Below are positions 52,529 through 63,189 of a stretch of 64,000 nucleotides of DNA, one piece after another; position 1 is the first letter of the stretch, and each line of letters opens with the position of its first letter. Made by a program: the position numbers and the translations under genes. Origin of the DNA: Sphingobacteriales bacterium (GTDB taxonomy: Bacteria; Bacteroidota; Bacteroidia; Chitinophagales; Chitinophagaceae); assembly GCA_016219985.1 (NCBI GenBank), contig JACRJO010000018.1, positions 248,001 to 312,000 of the forward strand. Reading direction: 5' to 3'. A model generated the notes under the pieces. It saw only the letters and a list, made by a program, of their open reading frames with translations. It was not told the origin of the DNA and did no database searches.

Positions 52529-54991
52529 TCAGTTTCCCTGCCCCACCCTGTTTTGTTCGTCCTGGGAAGCACTGTTCCTCCTGCGGGGCTGGTTCTGCGG
52601 GTTATTTTTTCCAAAGCGGTAGGTAAAAGAAGCCGTAACCTGGCGGTTATCCCAGCGGTTCTGCACACGGGTCTTAATCACGTCATACTCGGTGCGGCCT
52701 TTGTAACGCTGCAGCCAGAAGGGGTCCCGGAGGTTGAGCCGGAGCGTTCCCTTGCCCTTCATGACCTGTTTTTGTCCGCCAAAACTAACCACGTACATCG
52801 GTTCGTTGATACTCAGTTGATCCACTCCTTTCGCCCGGTAAAAGCCGGACATTTCCAGGGTGAACCCCTGCTGAATGGTGAAGGTCTGGGTCATATTCAC
52901 CATAAAAGATGTGTAGGCCATATCCAGCGGTTTGGCTTCATACATTCCGGAGTAGTGGTTATGGAATATATTGGTAAACAGGTTGACCGTCCACCATTTT
53001 GTAACAGGTACCGGGGCCGTGATGGCGATACCCATATTCCGGAAACGGGCCACATTATCCGAAGTCAGGAAGACCAGGTCGCCATCCGCTTTCAGGATCT
53101 GCGAGATCACGTCATTGGTACTGTTATAATTCAGAGTGGTGATCAGTTTTCCCTTAAAGGAATGGCTGAGCTCTATATTATGCGTGAACTGGGGCAACAG
53201 GAACGGGTTGCCCTTCCGGTAGGATAAGGAATCGAGGAAATAGATAAACGGGTTCAGGTCCTGGTAATTGGGACGGGTAATGCGGCGGCTGTACGAAACG
53301 GTCAGCTGGTTATTTTTATCCGCTGCATAGCTGATAAATGCACTTGGAAAGAGATTCGTGAAATTTCTCCTGAACGAAGAATCATTGGTGACCTGGTAGC
53401 CTTTGGCAACGGTATTCTCCAGCCGGAGACCGCCCTGGAACGACCATTTGCCTGCCTGCTTGTTGGCATTGAGGTAGGCGGCATTAATATTCTCCTCATA
53501 GATAAAATGATTGGACCGGCTGTCGGTTACCCATTTGCTCAGGTCCCAACGTTCATAATTCACCAGGTTATCATTGGTGACATAGCTGCTTTTGATGCCC
53601 GCTTCAACCCGGCCTGCTTTCCTGAACGGATGAACATAATCCGCCTTCAGCGAATAGATCTGGATGGAAGAAGGCAGGTGCCCTTTCAGGATCAGCGGAT
53701 CACCGTAGGATTGCCCTGCGCTGTTAAAGAAATGGGTGGTCAGCGTCATCCGGGAACTGTTATCATACGCAATAAAATCCGCATCGACGGTCAGTTCCCT
53801 GCCAGCCGAATCAAACTGGTGCCGGTAATTAAAGTTGGACGTGAAATTCTGAAAGCGGAGCTTGTTATCGGTCTGCGAAAGCATACTGTTCAATACCTGC
53901 CGGTTCTCATCCATCGATGTGGTAAGGGTCCGTGGCGTGGGATGACCGGAGAAAGTAAAACCGCTCAGCACCACCCCAAACGTGTTCTTTTTATCGGCAA
54001 AGAAATCAAGTCCCAGTTTCAGCGTATGATTGTTGTTGCCGAATTTGAAACGGGTGTTCACTTCATTATACCCCAATACATTTTTATCCTCATCCAGTTT
54101 GGTCCGGCTGATATCCAGGGAGCTTTGCCCCCGGAACAGGTTAGGATTGTAATTGCCAAAAAAATTGATCTTGTTCTTCCGGTAATTAAAGTTGAAGCTG
54201 TTCTGTGATTTGGGTATCACGTACAGGGTTCCGTTCTGTTCGAAAAAACTGGTGGTGATCCCGGCCATGAATGAACCGTTGAAACCGGCCGCTTTTCCTT
54301 TTTTGGTTTTAATATTGATGACCCCGGAATTACCGGATGCATCATATTTTGCCGAAGGGTTGGTCATGATCTCGATCTGGTCGATGGCGGAGGCCGGCAT
54401 ATTCTTCAGGAGATTGGCCAGGTCGGCCGGGGAAAGATAGCTGGGCTTGCCATCCATCATCACAATAACGCCTGCTTTCCCCCGTAAACTGATGGCCCCG
54501 TCATTATTGACCATGATACCGGGCGATTTTTCCAGCACCTCCAGTGCTGTGGCGCCGGCATTCGTGGGAGATGCATCCACATTGACGATGGTCCGGTCGA
54601 TCCGGGTCTCGATGAACGGTTTTTTTGCCGTTACGGTAACTCCTTCCAGGTTTTTTGAAGCAGTCGTGAGAACGAAGGCAGCCGCTTCGGTATCACTGCC
54701 GTCCTCCGCAATGATAACGGTTGTTTTAGCAGCATCAAACCCGATAGCAGATGCCTGCAACAGGTATTTGTCCCCGGACAGGTTCTCAAATTCATACCGG
54801 CCGTCTTTCCCCGTGAGGGCTGTTTTCAGCATGGAAGAATCGGCAACGCGGAATAAGGAGATGGTTACACCCGGAAGTGGTTTACCGGAAACATCCTGTA
54901 CCTGGCCACTGAGGCGGGCGGTTTTACTTTGTGCAGCGGCTGTTACACTGCAAACAATAAGGAACAGCAGGAAGGCTGTGTACTTTCTCAT
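52529..54991 (-). CDS. Outer-membrane beta-barrel receptor (OMP_b-brl_3 type), copy 1
   Basis: 820 residues. Signal peptide (ends VTAAAQ, about residue 21), a carboxypeptidase regulatory-like domain (about 25-115; LSGQVQDVSGKPLPGVTISL), a plug (about 120-235; LEVLEKSPGIMVNNDGAISL, then IEIMTNPSAKYDASGNSGVI) and a C-terminal barrel. After the last strand comes a hydrophilic tail ending DEQNRVGQGN. It is a TonB-dependent-like receptor of unknown ligand and a tandem paralogue of the next gene. The ATG at 54991 or 54997 both fit; the longer frame to 55069 does not give a signal peptide. Confidence 0.88.
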   Translation of the reverse strand: MRKYTAFLLFLIVCSVTAAAQSKTARLSGQVQDVSGKPLPGVTISLFRVADSSMLKTALTGKDGRYEFENLSGDKYLLQASAIGFDAAKTTVIIAEDGSDTEAAAFVLTTASKNLEGVTVTAKKPFIETRIDRTIVNVDASPTNAGATALEVLEKSPGIMVNNDGAISLRGKAGVIVMMDGKPSYLSPADLANLLKNMPASAIDQIEIMTNPSAKYDASGNSGVINIKTKKGKAAGFNGSFMAGITTSFFEQNGTLYVIPKSQNSFNFNYRKNKINFFGNYNPNLFRGQSSLDISRTKLDEDKNVLGYNEVNTRFKFGNNNHTLKLGLDFFADKKNTFGVVLSGFTFSGHPTPRTLTTSMDENRQVLNSMLSQTDNKLRFQNFTSNFNYRHQFDSAGRELTVDADFIAYDNSSRMTLTTHFFNSAGQSYGDPLILKGHLPSSIQIYSLKADYVHPFRKAGRVEAGIKSSYVTNDNLVNYERWDLSKWVTDSRSNHFIYEENINAAYLNANKQAGKWSFQGGLRLENTVAKGYQVTNDSSFRRNFTNLFPSAFISYAADKNNQLTVSYSRRITRPNYQDLNPFIYFLDSLSYRKGNPFLLPQFTHNIELSHSFKGKLITTLNYNSTNDVISQILKADGDLVFLTSDNVARFRNMGIAITAPVPVTKWWTVNLFTNIFHNHYSGMYEAKPLDMAYTSFMVNMTQTFTIQQGFTLEMSGFYRAKGVDQLSINEPMYVVSFGGQKQVMKGKGTLRLNLRDPFWLQRYKGRTEYDVIKTRVQNRWDNRQVTASFTYRFGKNNPQNQPRRRNSASQDEQNRVGQGN

Positions 54992-55236
54992 AATCATGGC
55001 TATTGTTGGTGAACGAATCGGCCTTAAAATTGAAACATTTGAAGCATGCACCGAAAGCAAATATGACAAGTTTCGTAGTTTACGTGTTGAAGGGTAAAAT
55101 AGGCATGCCTATACACCAGCGGTAAAAAAACAACAGTACAGAACAGGAATGTTAATGGGCCATTAACATATAACAAAAACAATCCTTCTGCACTGGCAGA
55201 AGGATTGCGATAAGATTTAATGGTTAATGAGACAGG

Positions 55237-57705
55237 TTAGTTTTCACCACCCGCTTTGACGCGGTTCTGTTCCTCGGAGGCGCCTCCCGTTTTTCTCCGG
55301 GAGTTATTATTATTCAGTTTTCCTTTACTGAACCGGTAGGTAAACCCGAGGGCCGCCTGGCGGGAATCGCGGTGCTGCTGGAAGGCCGCGTCAATATTAC
55401 TGTATTTAATAGTACCCCTGATTTTCTGGGAATACAGGATATCCCGTATGTTGAAGCGCAGGGAACCCTTCCCTTTAAACAATTGCTTGCTCAGGCCCAG
55501 GTTCAACATCCCAAAGCCGTTGATCCGGAATACACCGTCCACGCCACCGGTCCGGTAAAAGCCGTTGAGTTCTGCGCTCCATGTTTTTTTGAATTTAAAC
55601 TGGGTGGAGCCGTTGAACTGGGCGGTAGTGGCATCAATCTTCACCGGGTCACCATTGAGGATTCCCTTGAAATAATTATTATATACGTTTGCATATACAT
55701 TACCGCTCCACCATTTGGTTAACTGGCCGCCGGCACTCACGGAAATCCCGTACTGCCGCTGTTTGGCAATATTTTGTTTGCGGATGGCGGTTTCGTTTTT
55801 ATCCGGATCCTGCTCAAGCACGTCATTAATCATATCAGTGGTCCGGGTATAATTCAGGGTAGTGTTCAGGAACCCTTTGTAGGTATGGCTCAGTTCAATA
55901 TTATGGGAGAACTGGGGCCGCAGGTTGGGATTGCCCTGTTCAAATGTGTATTTGTCCAGGAACAGGATGAAAGGATTCAGGTCCCCGTAATCGGGGCGCT
56001 CCAGCCTTCTCCCATAGTTCAGGCCCAATGTATGTTTGTCACTAACTGTGTATTGCAGGAAAGCAGTGGGAAACAACTGGGTGTAGTTCCGGTCGAAATG
56101 GTCCCCGGTTGTTACCTGGTCTCCTTTGGCGATGGTATTTTCCACCCGCAATCCGAACTGACCCGATAATTTTTTGGAAAGGGACCTGCTGTAATTTATA
56201 TAGGCTGCATTAATATTTTCCTTGTAAAGGAAATGATTGCTTCGCCCGATATCCCGCACTTTGATCCCATAATTTAAACTGTCGTAGAGTGCATTATTAT
56301 CCGTACTCACATAGCTCGTCTTAATGCCGGCCTCTAACTTCGCCCCCTTCTTAAGCGGGTGTACATAATCCATCTTGGCCGAATAGATGGAAATATCCTG
56401 CGGCAGGTAGCCCAGCAGGGTATCAGCCTTGGTTCCGGGAGCGCCCTGGGCGTCAAAGTAGGCATTCACCAGGTCCTGGTTATTGCTGCTCCGGTAGGTC
56501 AGGTAATCCACATCGGCCGTTAATTCCCTGCCTGCTGTATCAAACACATGACGGTAATTCAGGTTGGCACTGAGATTTTTCCAGTTCCTGTCATTTGAGG
56601 TACTTGCATAGGTCCGGCTGAGGAGGACCCTGTCCGGGTTTGATATCTGAATATCACTGTTGTTCGCAAAGATCCCGGGATTATAAAAACCATTCAATAC
56701 TACCCCCCAGGTGGTATTGGGAGAACTGTAGTAATCAAGCCCCAGTTTGGCGTTGTAAGATTGCATTTGTTCCCTGATCCTTGATTCTTGGTCAAAATGA
56801 GATTTAACTTCTTTCGTGGCGGATTCGATAAATTTCCGCTGGATATCGAGGTTCTGGAAATTCTTACGGCTATTATATCCCAGGTTGGTAAAGAAATTGA
56901 CCTTATTCTTCCGGTAATTGAAATTGAACGACTCATTTATCTTGGGATAGCGTCCCTGGCTCCAGTTGGAGGATACAGAACCATTGTATCCAAACTGCTT
57001 TGTTTTCTTAGTTTTAATATTGATAATACCGCTGTTTCCTGCTGCGTCGTATTTAGCAGGGGGATTCGTCATGATTTCGATCTGGTCCAGCTGGCTGCTG
57101 CTGAGACTGCGCAGGTAATTGGCCAGGTCAGCACCGGAGAGATAGCTGGGTCTCCCATCTATATAGACCTGCACACCCTGTTTCCCTTTCAGACTGATGT
57201 TCCCGTCCTTATCCACAGAAATGCCCGGCGATTTTTCGAGTACCTCCATGGCAGAGGCGCCAACGTTGGTAACGGCTGCTTCCACATTCACCACCGTACG
57301 GTCAACCCGGTGTTCAATAAGGGGTTTACGGCTCGTAACGGTAACAGCACCCAGTGATTTGGCCTGGGGCACCAGGTCAACTGTTTTGAGCTGCACAAAC
57401 ATATTCGCCGGATTCAGTTCAAAGGTTTCGGAAAACCCCTTTTCGTGACCGATGGCAGTAATACTAACGAAATAGCGGCCTTCGGCCACATCGTCAAACT
57501 CAAACTGGCCGGAGCGATCAGCCACACTTATTTTGGCGACACTGGAATCCGCCGCCCTGACCAGGGTAATCGTGGCTGATTCAAGGATTTTAGCACTTCC
57601 GTCGGTAACCATGCCCTTTACCCTCCCTCCTCCGGCAGATTGTGCCTGGCTAACTAAAGTGAGAACCACAAAGACGATCGCCAGAAATGATTTAAAATGT
57701 CTCAT
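55237..57705 (-). CDS. Outer-membrane beta-barrel receptor (OMP_b-brl_3 type), copy 2
   Basis: 822 residues, the paralogue of the gene at 52529. The same order is seen: signal peptide (ends VSQAQ), carboxypeptidase-like domain (KGMVTDGSAKILESATITLV), plug (LEVLEKSPGISVDKDGNISL, IEIMTNPPAKYDAAGNSGII) and barrel. It also ends with a hydrophilic tail carrying SEEQNRVKAGGEN. The 245 bases between the copies hold no gene. It lies downstream of the two-component system on the same strand, with a 258-base gap that should hold its own promoter. Confidence 0.9.
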   Translation of the reverse strand: MRHFKSFLAIVFVVLTLVSQAQSAGGGRVKGMVTDGSAKILESATITLVRAADSSVAKISVADRSGQFEFDDVAEGRYFVSITAIGHEKGFSETFELNPANMFVQLKTVDLVPQAKSLGAVTVTSRKPLIEHRVDRTVVNVEAAVTNVGASAMEVLEKSPGISVDKDGNISLKGKQGVQVYIDGRPSYLSGADLANYLRSLSSSQLDQIEIMTNPPAKYDAAGNSGIINIKTKKTKQFGYNGSVSSNWSQGRYPKINESFNFNYRKNKVNFFTNLGYNSRKNFQNLDIQRKFIESATKEVKSHFDQESRIREQMQSYNAKLGLDYYSSPNTTWGVVLNGFYNPGIFANNSDIQISNPDRVLLSRTYASTSNDRNWKNLSANLNYRHVFDTAGRELTADVDYLTYRSSNNQDLVNAYFDAQGAPGTKADTLLGYLPQDISIYSAKMDYVHPLKKGAKLEAGIKTSYVSTDNNALYDSLNYGIKVRDIGRSNHFLYKENINAAYINYSRSLSKKLSGQFGLRVENTIAKGDQVTTGDHFDRNYTQLFPTAFLQYTVSDKHTLGLNYGRRLERPDYGDLNPFILFLDKYTFEQGNPNLRPQFSHNIELSHTYKGFLNTTLNYTRTTDMINDVLEQDPDKNETAIRKQNIAKQRQYGISVSAGGQLTKWWSGNVYANVYNNYFKGILNGDPVKIDATTAQFNGSTQFKFKKTWSAELNGFYRTGGVDGVFRINGFGMLNLGLSKQLFKGKGSLRFNIRDILYSQKIRGTIKYSNIDAAFQQHRDSRQAALGFTYRFSKGKLNNNNSRRKTGGASEEQNRVKAGGEN

Positions 57706-57963
57706 AATCGTTGATTTATTAGTAAGTACTTGTTTTTATTTATTACAGTTCAAAATTCAGTACTTTGCATTACATAGAAGTATGTTTTAAATTAAACGGC
57801 CTATTTTAGGGATATTCGGCCGTTCCGGATTATGGTTGTATGACGTGGTCTGGTAAAATGGGTTACAATCAGGGACCGGTTTCGTACAAAAGGCTGGTTG
57901 GTTGGATAAACGGAAAGTTGACCCTGATCAAATCTGGAAGAGTCTTTTTAGTCAAAAAAGGGA
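57706..57963 (-). promoter_or_regulatory. Upstream region of receptor copy 2
   Basis: 258 bases without a gene. It contains AGTACTTTGCATTACATAGA (57759-57778) and a nearby AAGTACTT (57723-57730), which share the AGTACTT core and could be an operator pair. On the minus strand GAATTTTG is one base off TAnnTTTG. No strong terminator is visible after the response-regulator stop. Confidence 0.35.
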
Positions 57964-58731
57964 TCAGAGGCCAAATTCTGACCTGATCGAATCGTGGTAG
58001 GTCCGACCGGAGGTAAGACGGGTACCCGCCTTGTCATCGAGGATAAAGAGATAACGGCCATTAAAATGGCGATGCATTTCCCGGATCCGGTCTTTATTAA
58101 TGATATATGACTTCTGGATCCGGAAAAACTGGGCGGGCAGCTTTTCAGCAAGGGTGGTCAGGGAATGATCGGTGAGGTGTTTATTTCCTTCAAGGGTATG
58201 GATATAAACATATTTATCCTCCGCCTCCATATAGACAATGCTTTCAAAGCGCAGCAGGATGATCCGGTCCCCGATCTTTACGGGCAGGGCCGTTGCCTTT
58301 GGCGGGGTCTGCAACTGGCGGATGATATCCTGGAGACCACCCACGTCGATCCCGGGCCCGGGAATCTTACCGAAATCTTTTAGTTTTTGAATGCTCTGCT
58401 CCAGCCGCTCTTCTTTGATCGGCTTCAGCAGGTAATCAATTGAAAAACTTTCAAACGCCTTGATGGCGTATTGTTCATAGGCTGTGGTAAAGATGATATT
58501 GGGCTTATAGGAAAGCTGGCTGATCACTTCAAACCCCGTAAGATCCGGCATCTGGATATCCAGGAAAATAAGGTCGGGCCGGAGGGCCTGGATTTTTTCA
58601 ACAGCCTCTCTCCCGTTACCGGCTTCAGCTATCACATCCACGGTATCCCGGTATTCCGCCAGCAGGTTTTTCATCAGGCGCCGGGCGGCAGGCTCATCAT
58701 CTATCACTATGGCTTTAAATAACCGGCTCAT
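57964..58731 (-). CDS. LytTR-family response regulator
   Basis: 255 residues. A receiver domain (5-125) has the phospho-acceptor Asp58 in LIFLDIQMPDLTG, the acidic pair DDE (11-13) and the Lys of LLKPIKEERL. A LytTR DNA-binding domain (about 150-255) includes IVYMEAEDKYVYIHT and RIQKSYIINKDRI. It is the partner of the kinase gene, which overlaps its start by 17 bases. Targets are unknown; the adjacent receptor genes are candidates. Confidence 0.94.
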   Translation of the reverse strand: MSRLFKAIVIDDEPAARRLMKNLLAEYRDTVDVIAEAGNGREAVEKIQALRPDLIFLDIQMPDLTGFEVISQLSYKPNIIFTTAYEQYAIKAFESFSIDYLLKPIKEERLEQSIQKLKDFGKIPGPGIDVGGLQDIIRQLQTPPKATALPVKIGDRIILLRFESIVYMEAEDKYVYIHTLEGNKHLTDHSLTTLAEKLPAQFFRIQKSYIINKDRIREMHRHFNGRYLFILDDKAGTRLTSGRTYHDSIRSEFGL

Positions 58732-59875
58732 TTTTCATCAGTTTTTTTATATACAGGGATACCTGCTTAACGGGTTGATTGGTGAACCGGATCTCGTAGG
58801 CTCCGGGAAACAAAAGGTCCATTTTATCGAACACACTTTTTAGGCCATAGCCGGGTGTCAGTTCTTCCGGAAAAGCTGGCCCGTTGTCCGCAATCCCGAT
58901 CAGCAGGCCCTCCCCTTCCCGGCGGATGCTGAGCAGAATTTCGGTCATAAGCCCCGTTGCTTTTAACCCGTGCTTAACGGCATTCTCCGCCAGGGGTTGC
59001 AGTATAAAACGGGGTAACAGGTAATACGCGGTTTCCGGTTCCACCTGTATCGTATAGTTCAGTTGGTCTTCAAACCGGATCTTTTCAATCTGGAGATACA
59101 CTTCGGTCATCGCCACTTCATCCTTCACCGAGGAATAATTGTCCTGGCTGTAATTAATACTGTACCGGAACAGGTCGGCCAGGGCAATGGTCATCTTCCG
59201 GGCTTTCCGTCCATCCGTAATAGCCAGGTCGGCGATGGAATTAAGGGCATTGTACAGGAAATGTGGGTTCACTTTGGAGTGCAGGGCGTCCAGTTCCGCC
59301 TTTGTTTTCAGCGCCATCAGCCGGGTCACTTCCAGTTCTTTTTCATTCAGTTTCCTTTTCCGGTCAAGCTCCACATAACTCGCCGAGGTATAAATCAATC
59401 CCGCAGCCGCGGCATTATAAAAACCGAAGAGCAGGGTTGATCTCAGGTTTACAAAATGCAACCCGTTTTCAAAAAAATTGATACCGGTTAATACGACCAG
59501 GGAAGAAATGATGATAGTCAGGATAATAACCGCATGGTATTTAATAAAATTCAGCTTCTTCAGTTTTGCACTGCAGTTGACAAGCAAAAAAGAATTGTAC
59601 ACGAATAAGGTAATCAGGATCGTGTTGAAGAAATGAATGACGGAAGCCTTCACCCATCCCTTCTTGGCGGCCTCGACGACCAGTTCAGAGGAGATGGCTG
59701 TCAGGGAAAACATAAAACAGATGGCCACCAGCAGTACCGCCAGGTTTTTCCTCAGCCATTTGTTCCTAACCGCGGAGAAGAGGCTGTTAAACACCGACAT
59801 CAGGTAAATGGCCAGCGCCAGCATCCCGGCAGAGCCCCCGATAACCAGCACCTGTATCCAAAACGATATCTGCAT
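58715..59875 (-). CDS. LytS-like sensor histidine kinase
   Basis: 386 residues. An N-terminal membrane part with about five spans (5-165) has no recognised periplasmic sensor domain. It is followed by a linker and a His_kinase (PF06580-type) domain: LHSKVNPHFLYNALNSIADL with His205, then FILQPLAENAVKHGLK and LLIGIADNGPAFPEE. It phosphorylates the LytTR regulator, whose gene begins within its last codons. It is divergent from threonine aldolase. Confidence 0.93.
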   Translation of the reverse strand: MQISFWIQVLVIGGSAGMLALAIYLMSVFNSLFSAVRNKWLRKNLAVLLVAICFMFSLTAISSELVVEAAKKGWVKASVIHFFNTILITLFVYNSFLLVNCSAKLKKLNFIKYHAVIILTIIISSLVVLTGINFFENGLHFVNLRSTLLFGFYNAAAAGLIYTSASYVELDRKRKLNEKELEVTRLMALKTKAELDALHSKVNPHFLYNALNSIADLAITDGRKARKMTIALADLFRYSINYSQDNYSSVKDEVAMTEVYLQIEKIRFEDQLNYTIQVEPETAYYLLPRFILQPLAENAVKHGLKATGLMTEILLSIRREGEGLLIGIADNGPAFPEELTPGYGLKSVFDKMDLLFPGAYEIRFTNQPVKQVSLYIKKLMKNEPVI

Positions 59876-59970
59876 GAGGGCAAGTTATAAAAAACGGTCT
59901 TAAAACGGCCGGTTTACGTGTCAACTAACCTATTTAAGGAGTGAACTGATTATCTTGCAGAAAAATTAAA

Positions 59971-60987
59971 ATGACCATCGATTTCAGATCGGATACCGTT
60001 ACCCGGCCGACACCCGGAATGCTGGAAGCCATGATGAAAGCACCCGTGGGAGATGATGTATTTGGGGAGGATCCCTCCATCAATACGCTGCAGGACATGA
60101 CCGCAGACCTGTTTGGGATGGAAGCCGCACTCTTTTGTCCTTCGGGTACCATGACCAACCAGGTTGCTATCAAATGCCATACCCAGCCCGGGGATGAAGT
60201 GATCTGTGATGAAAGCTCACATATTTATCAATACGAGGGGGGCGGGATCGCTTTTAATTCCGGGGCTTCCGTAAAATTGCTGCACGGGGACCGGGGCCGG
60301 GTTACGGCCTCACAGGTACTTGAAGCCATACAGCCCGATGATCCGCACCGGGCGCACAGCCGGCTGGTAGCACTCGAGAATACCAGTAACCGGGGTGGAG
60401 GCAGCTGTTACCAGTTCGGGGATATCCAGGCCATCGGGCAGGTTTGCCGGGAAAACGGGCTGGCCTTTCACCTGGATGGTGCCCGTTTATGGAATGCCAT
60501 GGTGGCCCGGAAAGAAAATCCCCGGCAATACGGGGAAATATTCGACAGTATTTCCGTTTGCCTGAGCAAAAGCCTCGGCTGCCCGGTGGGTAGTCTTCTC
60601 CTGGGGAAAAAAGACTTTATCCGGAAAGCAAAAAGGGTCCGCAAGGTTTTTGGCGGGGGTATGCGTCAGGCCGGTTTTCTGGCAGCAGCAGGCATCTATG
60701 CGTTGCAGCATCATATTGAACGGCTGGCAGAAGATCATGCCCATGCCACCCGTATTGCAGAAGCCATTTCCGGTAAGTCCTTTGTAAAAATGATGCTCCC
60801 GGTTGAAACCAATATTATCATTTTTGAAACAGACGAAAGCCTGGCTGCCGCGCAACTGGTGGACCGGCTGAAAGAACAGGGCATCCTGGGTTATGCCATC
60901 TCCCCCAACCGCGTACGGCTGGTGGTTCACCTGGATATTACACCCGCGATGACCGAAAAAACAATCCAAGTATTTAACCAATTATAA
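59971..60987 (+). CDS. ltaE: Low-specificity L-threonine aldolase
   Basis: PLP enzyme that splits L-threonine or L-allo-threonine to glycine and acetaldehyde. 338 residues. Motifs: [18 protein letters not shown] at the start, DDVFGEDPS (28-36), [13 protein letters not shown] (56-68), [21 protein letters not shown] (167-177) and the PLP lysine in [16 protein letters not shown] (Lys200). It is followed directly by pgi on the same strand, 4 bases after the stop, so the two are likely cotranscribed. Confidence 0.95.
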   Translation: MTIDFRSDTVTRPTPGMLEAMMKAPVGDDVFGEDPSINTLQDMTADLFGMEAALFCPSGTMTNQVAIKCHTQPGDEVICDESSHIYQYEGGGIAFNSGASVKLLHGDRGRVTASQVLEAIQPDDPHRAHSRLVALENTSNRGGGSCYQFGDIQAIGQVCRENGLAFHLDGARLWNAMVARKENPRQYGEIFDSISVCLSKSLGCPVGSLLLGKKDFIRKAKRVRKVFGGGMRQAGFLAAAGIYALQHHIERLAEDHAHATRIAEAISGKSFVKMMLPVETNIIIFETDESLAAAQLVDRLKEQGILGYAISPNRVRLVVHLDITPAMTEKTIQVFNQL

Positions 60988-60991
60988 AATC

Positions 60992-62644
60992 ATGTTACCC
61001 CGCATCAACCCCACGCAGACCAATGCCTGGAAAAAACTACAGGAACACCATACAGCTATCCGGCAAACCGAAATGAGAGAATTGTTCCGCGCTGATCCCA
61101 ACCGCTACCAGCAATATTCCCTCTGTACCAAAGACCTGGTGTTTGACTATTCCAAGAATATCATTACCGGCGAAACCCTTGCCCTCCTGCTTCAACTGGC
61201 TGGTGAATGCAAACTGCCGGAGGCGATCCGCTCCATGTTCAACGGGGACCTGATCAATGCCACTGAAAAAAGAGCCGTGTTACATACCGCATTACGGAAT
61301 TTTTCCGGCAATCCCGTCTATACCCAGGGAAAGGATATTATGCCCGGTATAAAAAAAGTGCTCCGCAAAATGAAAGATTTCTGTGAACGCGTTCACAGCG
61401 GGAAGCACCGGGGTTATACCGGTAAAAAGATAAAGTATATCGTCAATATCGGCATCGGGGGCAGCGACCTGGGGCCGCTGATGGTTTCCGAAGCACTCAA
61501 ACCCTACCAGGTGGAAGGGATTGAAACATTCTTTGTATCCAACGTGGATGGTACGCATATTGCGGAGACCCTGAAAAAAACGGACCCGGAACGAACGCTT
61601 TTCCTCGTCGCGTCCAAGACATTCACCACGCAGGAAACCATGACCAATGCCCATACAGCGCGGGAATGGTTCCTGAAAAAGGCTAAGAAGGAAAGCTATA
61701 TCGCCAAACATTTTGTGGCGCTGAGCACCAATGAAAAGGAAGTTGTGAAATTCGGGATTGATAAAAACAATATGTTCGAATTCTGGGATTGGGTGGGCGG
61801 CCGTTACTCCCTCTGGAGTGCAATCGGCCTTTCCATTGCCCTGACGATCGGGTACAAAAATTTTGAACAATTGCTGAAAGGAGCGCATCATGCGGATACC
61901 CATTTCGCCAGCAGCCCCCTGGATCAGAACATCCCCGTCATCATGGCGCTGACCGGTCTCTGGTACACCAATTTCTTCGGGGCACAGACGGAAGCCATCT
62001 TACCCTATGATCAGTACCTGCATCGCTTTGCCGCTTATTTCCAGCAGGGAAATATGGAAAGCAATGGTAAGAGCATCGACCGGAACGGGGAACCGGTGGA
62101 TTATGCGACAGGTCCCGTTATCTGGGGAGAACCGGGCACCAACGGTCAGCATGCGTTCTATCAGCTGATCCACCAGGGAACCCCGCTGATCCCCTGTGAT
62201 TTTATTGCCCCGGCCCGGTCGCACAACCCGGTGGGTGACCACCATGTAAAACTGCTGAGCAATTTCTTCGCTCAAACCGAAGCGCTGATGAATGGAAAAA
62301 CAGAAGCGGAAGCGGAGTCTGAACTGGAGAAACAGGGACTGAGCAAAGAGGAAATCACCCAACTCCTCCCCTTTAAGATATTCAGGGGGAACCGGCCCAC
62401 GAATTCATTCCTGGTAAAAATGGTCACCCCGTTTACACTGGGAGAACTGATTGCCCTGTATGAGCACAAAATATTTGTACAGGGAATCCTCTGGAATATT
62501 TACAGTTTTGACCAATGGGGGGTGGAACTGGGAAAACAACTGGCAAACAAGATTTTACCGGAGTTACAGTCCCGTACCCCTGTTACCAACCATGATTCGT
62601 CCACAAACGGGCTGATCAACGCCTGGAAGAAAATGAGAAAATAA
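60992..62644 (+). CDS. pgi: Glucose-6-phosphate isomerase
   Basis: Interconverts glucose 6-phosphate and fructose 6-phosphate. 550 residues, the size of the long bacterial/eukaryotic type. Motifs: [14 protein letters not shown] (about 152-165), the substrate-binding [24 protein letters not shown], and the second signature [20 protein letters not shown] with its Glu and His; the C-terminal lysine lies in [13 protein letters not shown]. It is coupled to threonine aldolase by a 4-base gap. Confidence 0.97.
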   Translation: MLPRINPTQTNAWKKLQEHHTAIRQTEMRELFRADPNRYQQYSLCTKDLVFDYSKNIITGETLALLLQLAGECKLPEAIRSMFNGDLINATEKRAVLHTALRNFSGNPVYTQGKDIMPGIKKVLRKMKDFCERVHSGKHRGYTGKKIKYIVNIGIGGSDLGPLMVSEALKPYQVEGIETFFVSNVDGTHIAETLKKTDPERTLFLVASKTFTTQETMTNAHTAREWFLKKAKKESYIAKHFVALSTNEKEVVKFGIDKNNMFEFWDWVGGRYSLWSAIGLSIALTIGYKNFEQLLKGAHHADTHFASSPLDQNIPVIMALTGLWYTNFFGAQTEAILPYDQYLHRFAAYFQQGNMESNGKSIDRNGEPVDYATGPVIWGEPGTNGQHAFYQLIHQGTPLIPCDFIAPARSHNPVGDHHVKLLSNFFAQTEALMNGKTEAEAESELEKQGLSKEEITQLLPFKIFRGNRPTNSFLVKMVTPFTLGELIALYEHKIFVQGILWNIYSFDQWGVELGKQLANKILPELQSRTPVTNHDSSTNGLINAWKKMRK

Positions 62645-62672
62645 GCTGTAAATTGGCGTATAAACCTATGTT

Positions 62673-63053
62673 ATGAAAAAAGTTTTCCTGCTGTTCGGCC
62701 TTGCCGGGGGATACGGACTGGCTGCCCAGCAAGCGGACCTGACAGACCTGGGCGAAAAAATCAGGCAACGGATTGCCAAAGAAACTGAAGTTAAATTTCA
62801 ACTTGATTTTTGGAAGAATAGAGCCCTGACCGCCCCGGCTAACGGGTACGGATCTCCGCAAAATTTCAAAGGGAAGCCGGTTTTCACCCTGCCCAACCAG
62901 GACCAGGTCTGGGTTTTACCCACCGATCGCATGCCCTGCGTGGTGCCGGATATGACAGCATTCCAGGTCATGCCGGTTGCCGGTAAGCTATCCGGAACCG
63001 GAAACCCGGAACAAGCCGGCCGTATTCCCAATCCTGCACTCCCGGTCCAATAA
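62673..63053 (+). CDS. Small secreted protein of unknown function
   Basis: 126 residues with a signal peptide (ends YGLAAQ, residue 19). The mature part has a charged N-terminal helix (DLTDLGEKIRQRIAKETE) and a Pro/Gly-rich C-terminal half with VWVLPTDRMPCVVPDMTAF. A single cysteine is present. No family is recognised. It follows pgi by 28 bases and ends at a strong terminator, so it may be the third gene of the ltaE-pgi transcript. Confidence 0.65.
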   Translation: MKKVFLLFGLAGGYGLAAQQADLTDLGEKIRQRIAKETEVKFQLDFWKNRALTAPANGYGSPQNFKGKPVFTLPNQDQVWVLPTDRMPCVVPDMTAFQVMPVAGKLSGTGNPEQAGRIPNPALPVQ

Positions 63054-63073
63054 ACAGAACTGATATAGTTATT

Positions 63074-63105
63074 AAAAAAGAGCTTTCAACTGAAAGCTCT
63101 TTTTT
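63074..63105 (+). terminator. Terminator after the gene at 62673
   Basis: AAAAAAGAGCTTTCA with TGAAAGCTCTTTTTT around a 2-base loop makes a stem of about 15 base pairs with a T-tract. It is palindromic enough to stop transcription on both strands. Confidence 0.85.
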
Positions 63106-63134
63106 AATGGGCCGTTTACCCCGGGTTTACCTGT

Positions 63135-63165
63135 CAAAAAAAGCCCCCGGGTGAACCGGGGGCTT
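63135..63165 (-). terminator. Terminator of the T9SS cargo gene
   Basis: On the minus strand AAGCCCCCGG/CCGGGGGCTT (10-base stem, 5-base loop) is followed by TTTTT, 25 bases past the stop codon at 63190. Confidence 0.85.
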
Positions 63166-63189
63166 ATGATTGATTTTCGATTCGTTTAC

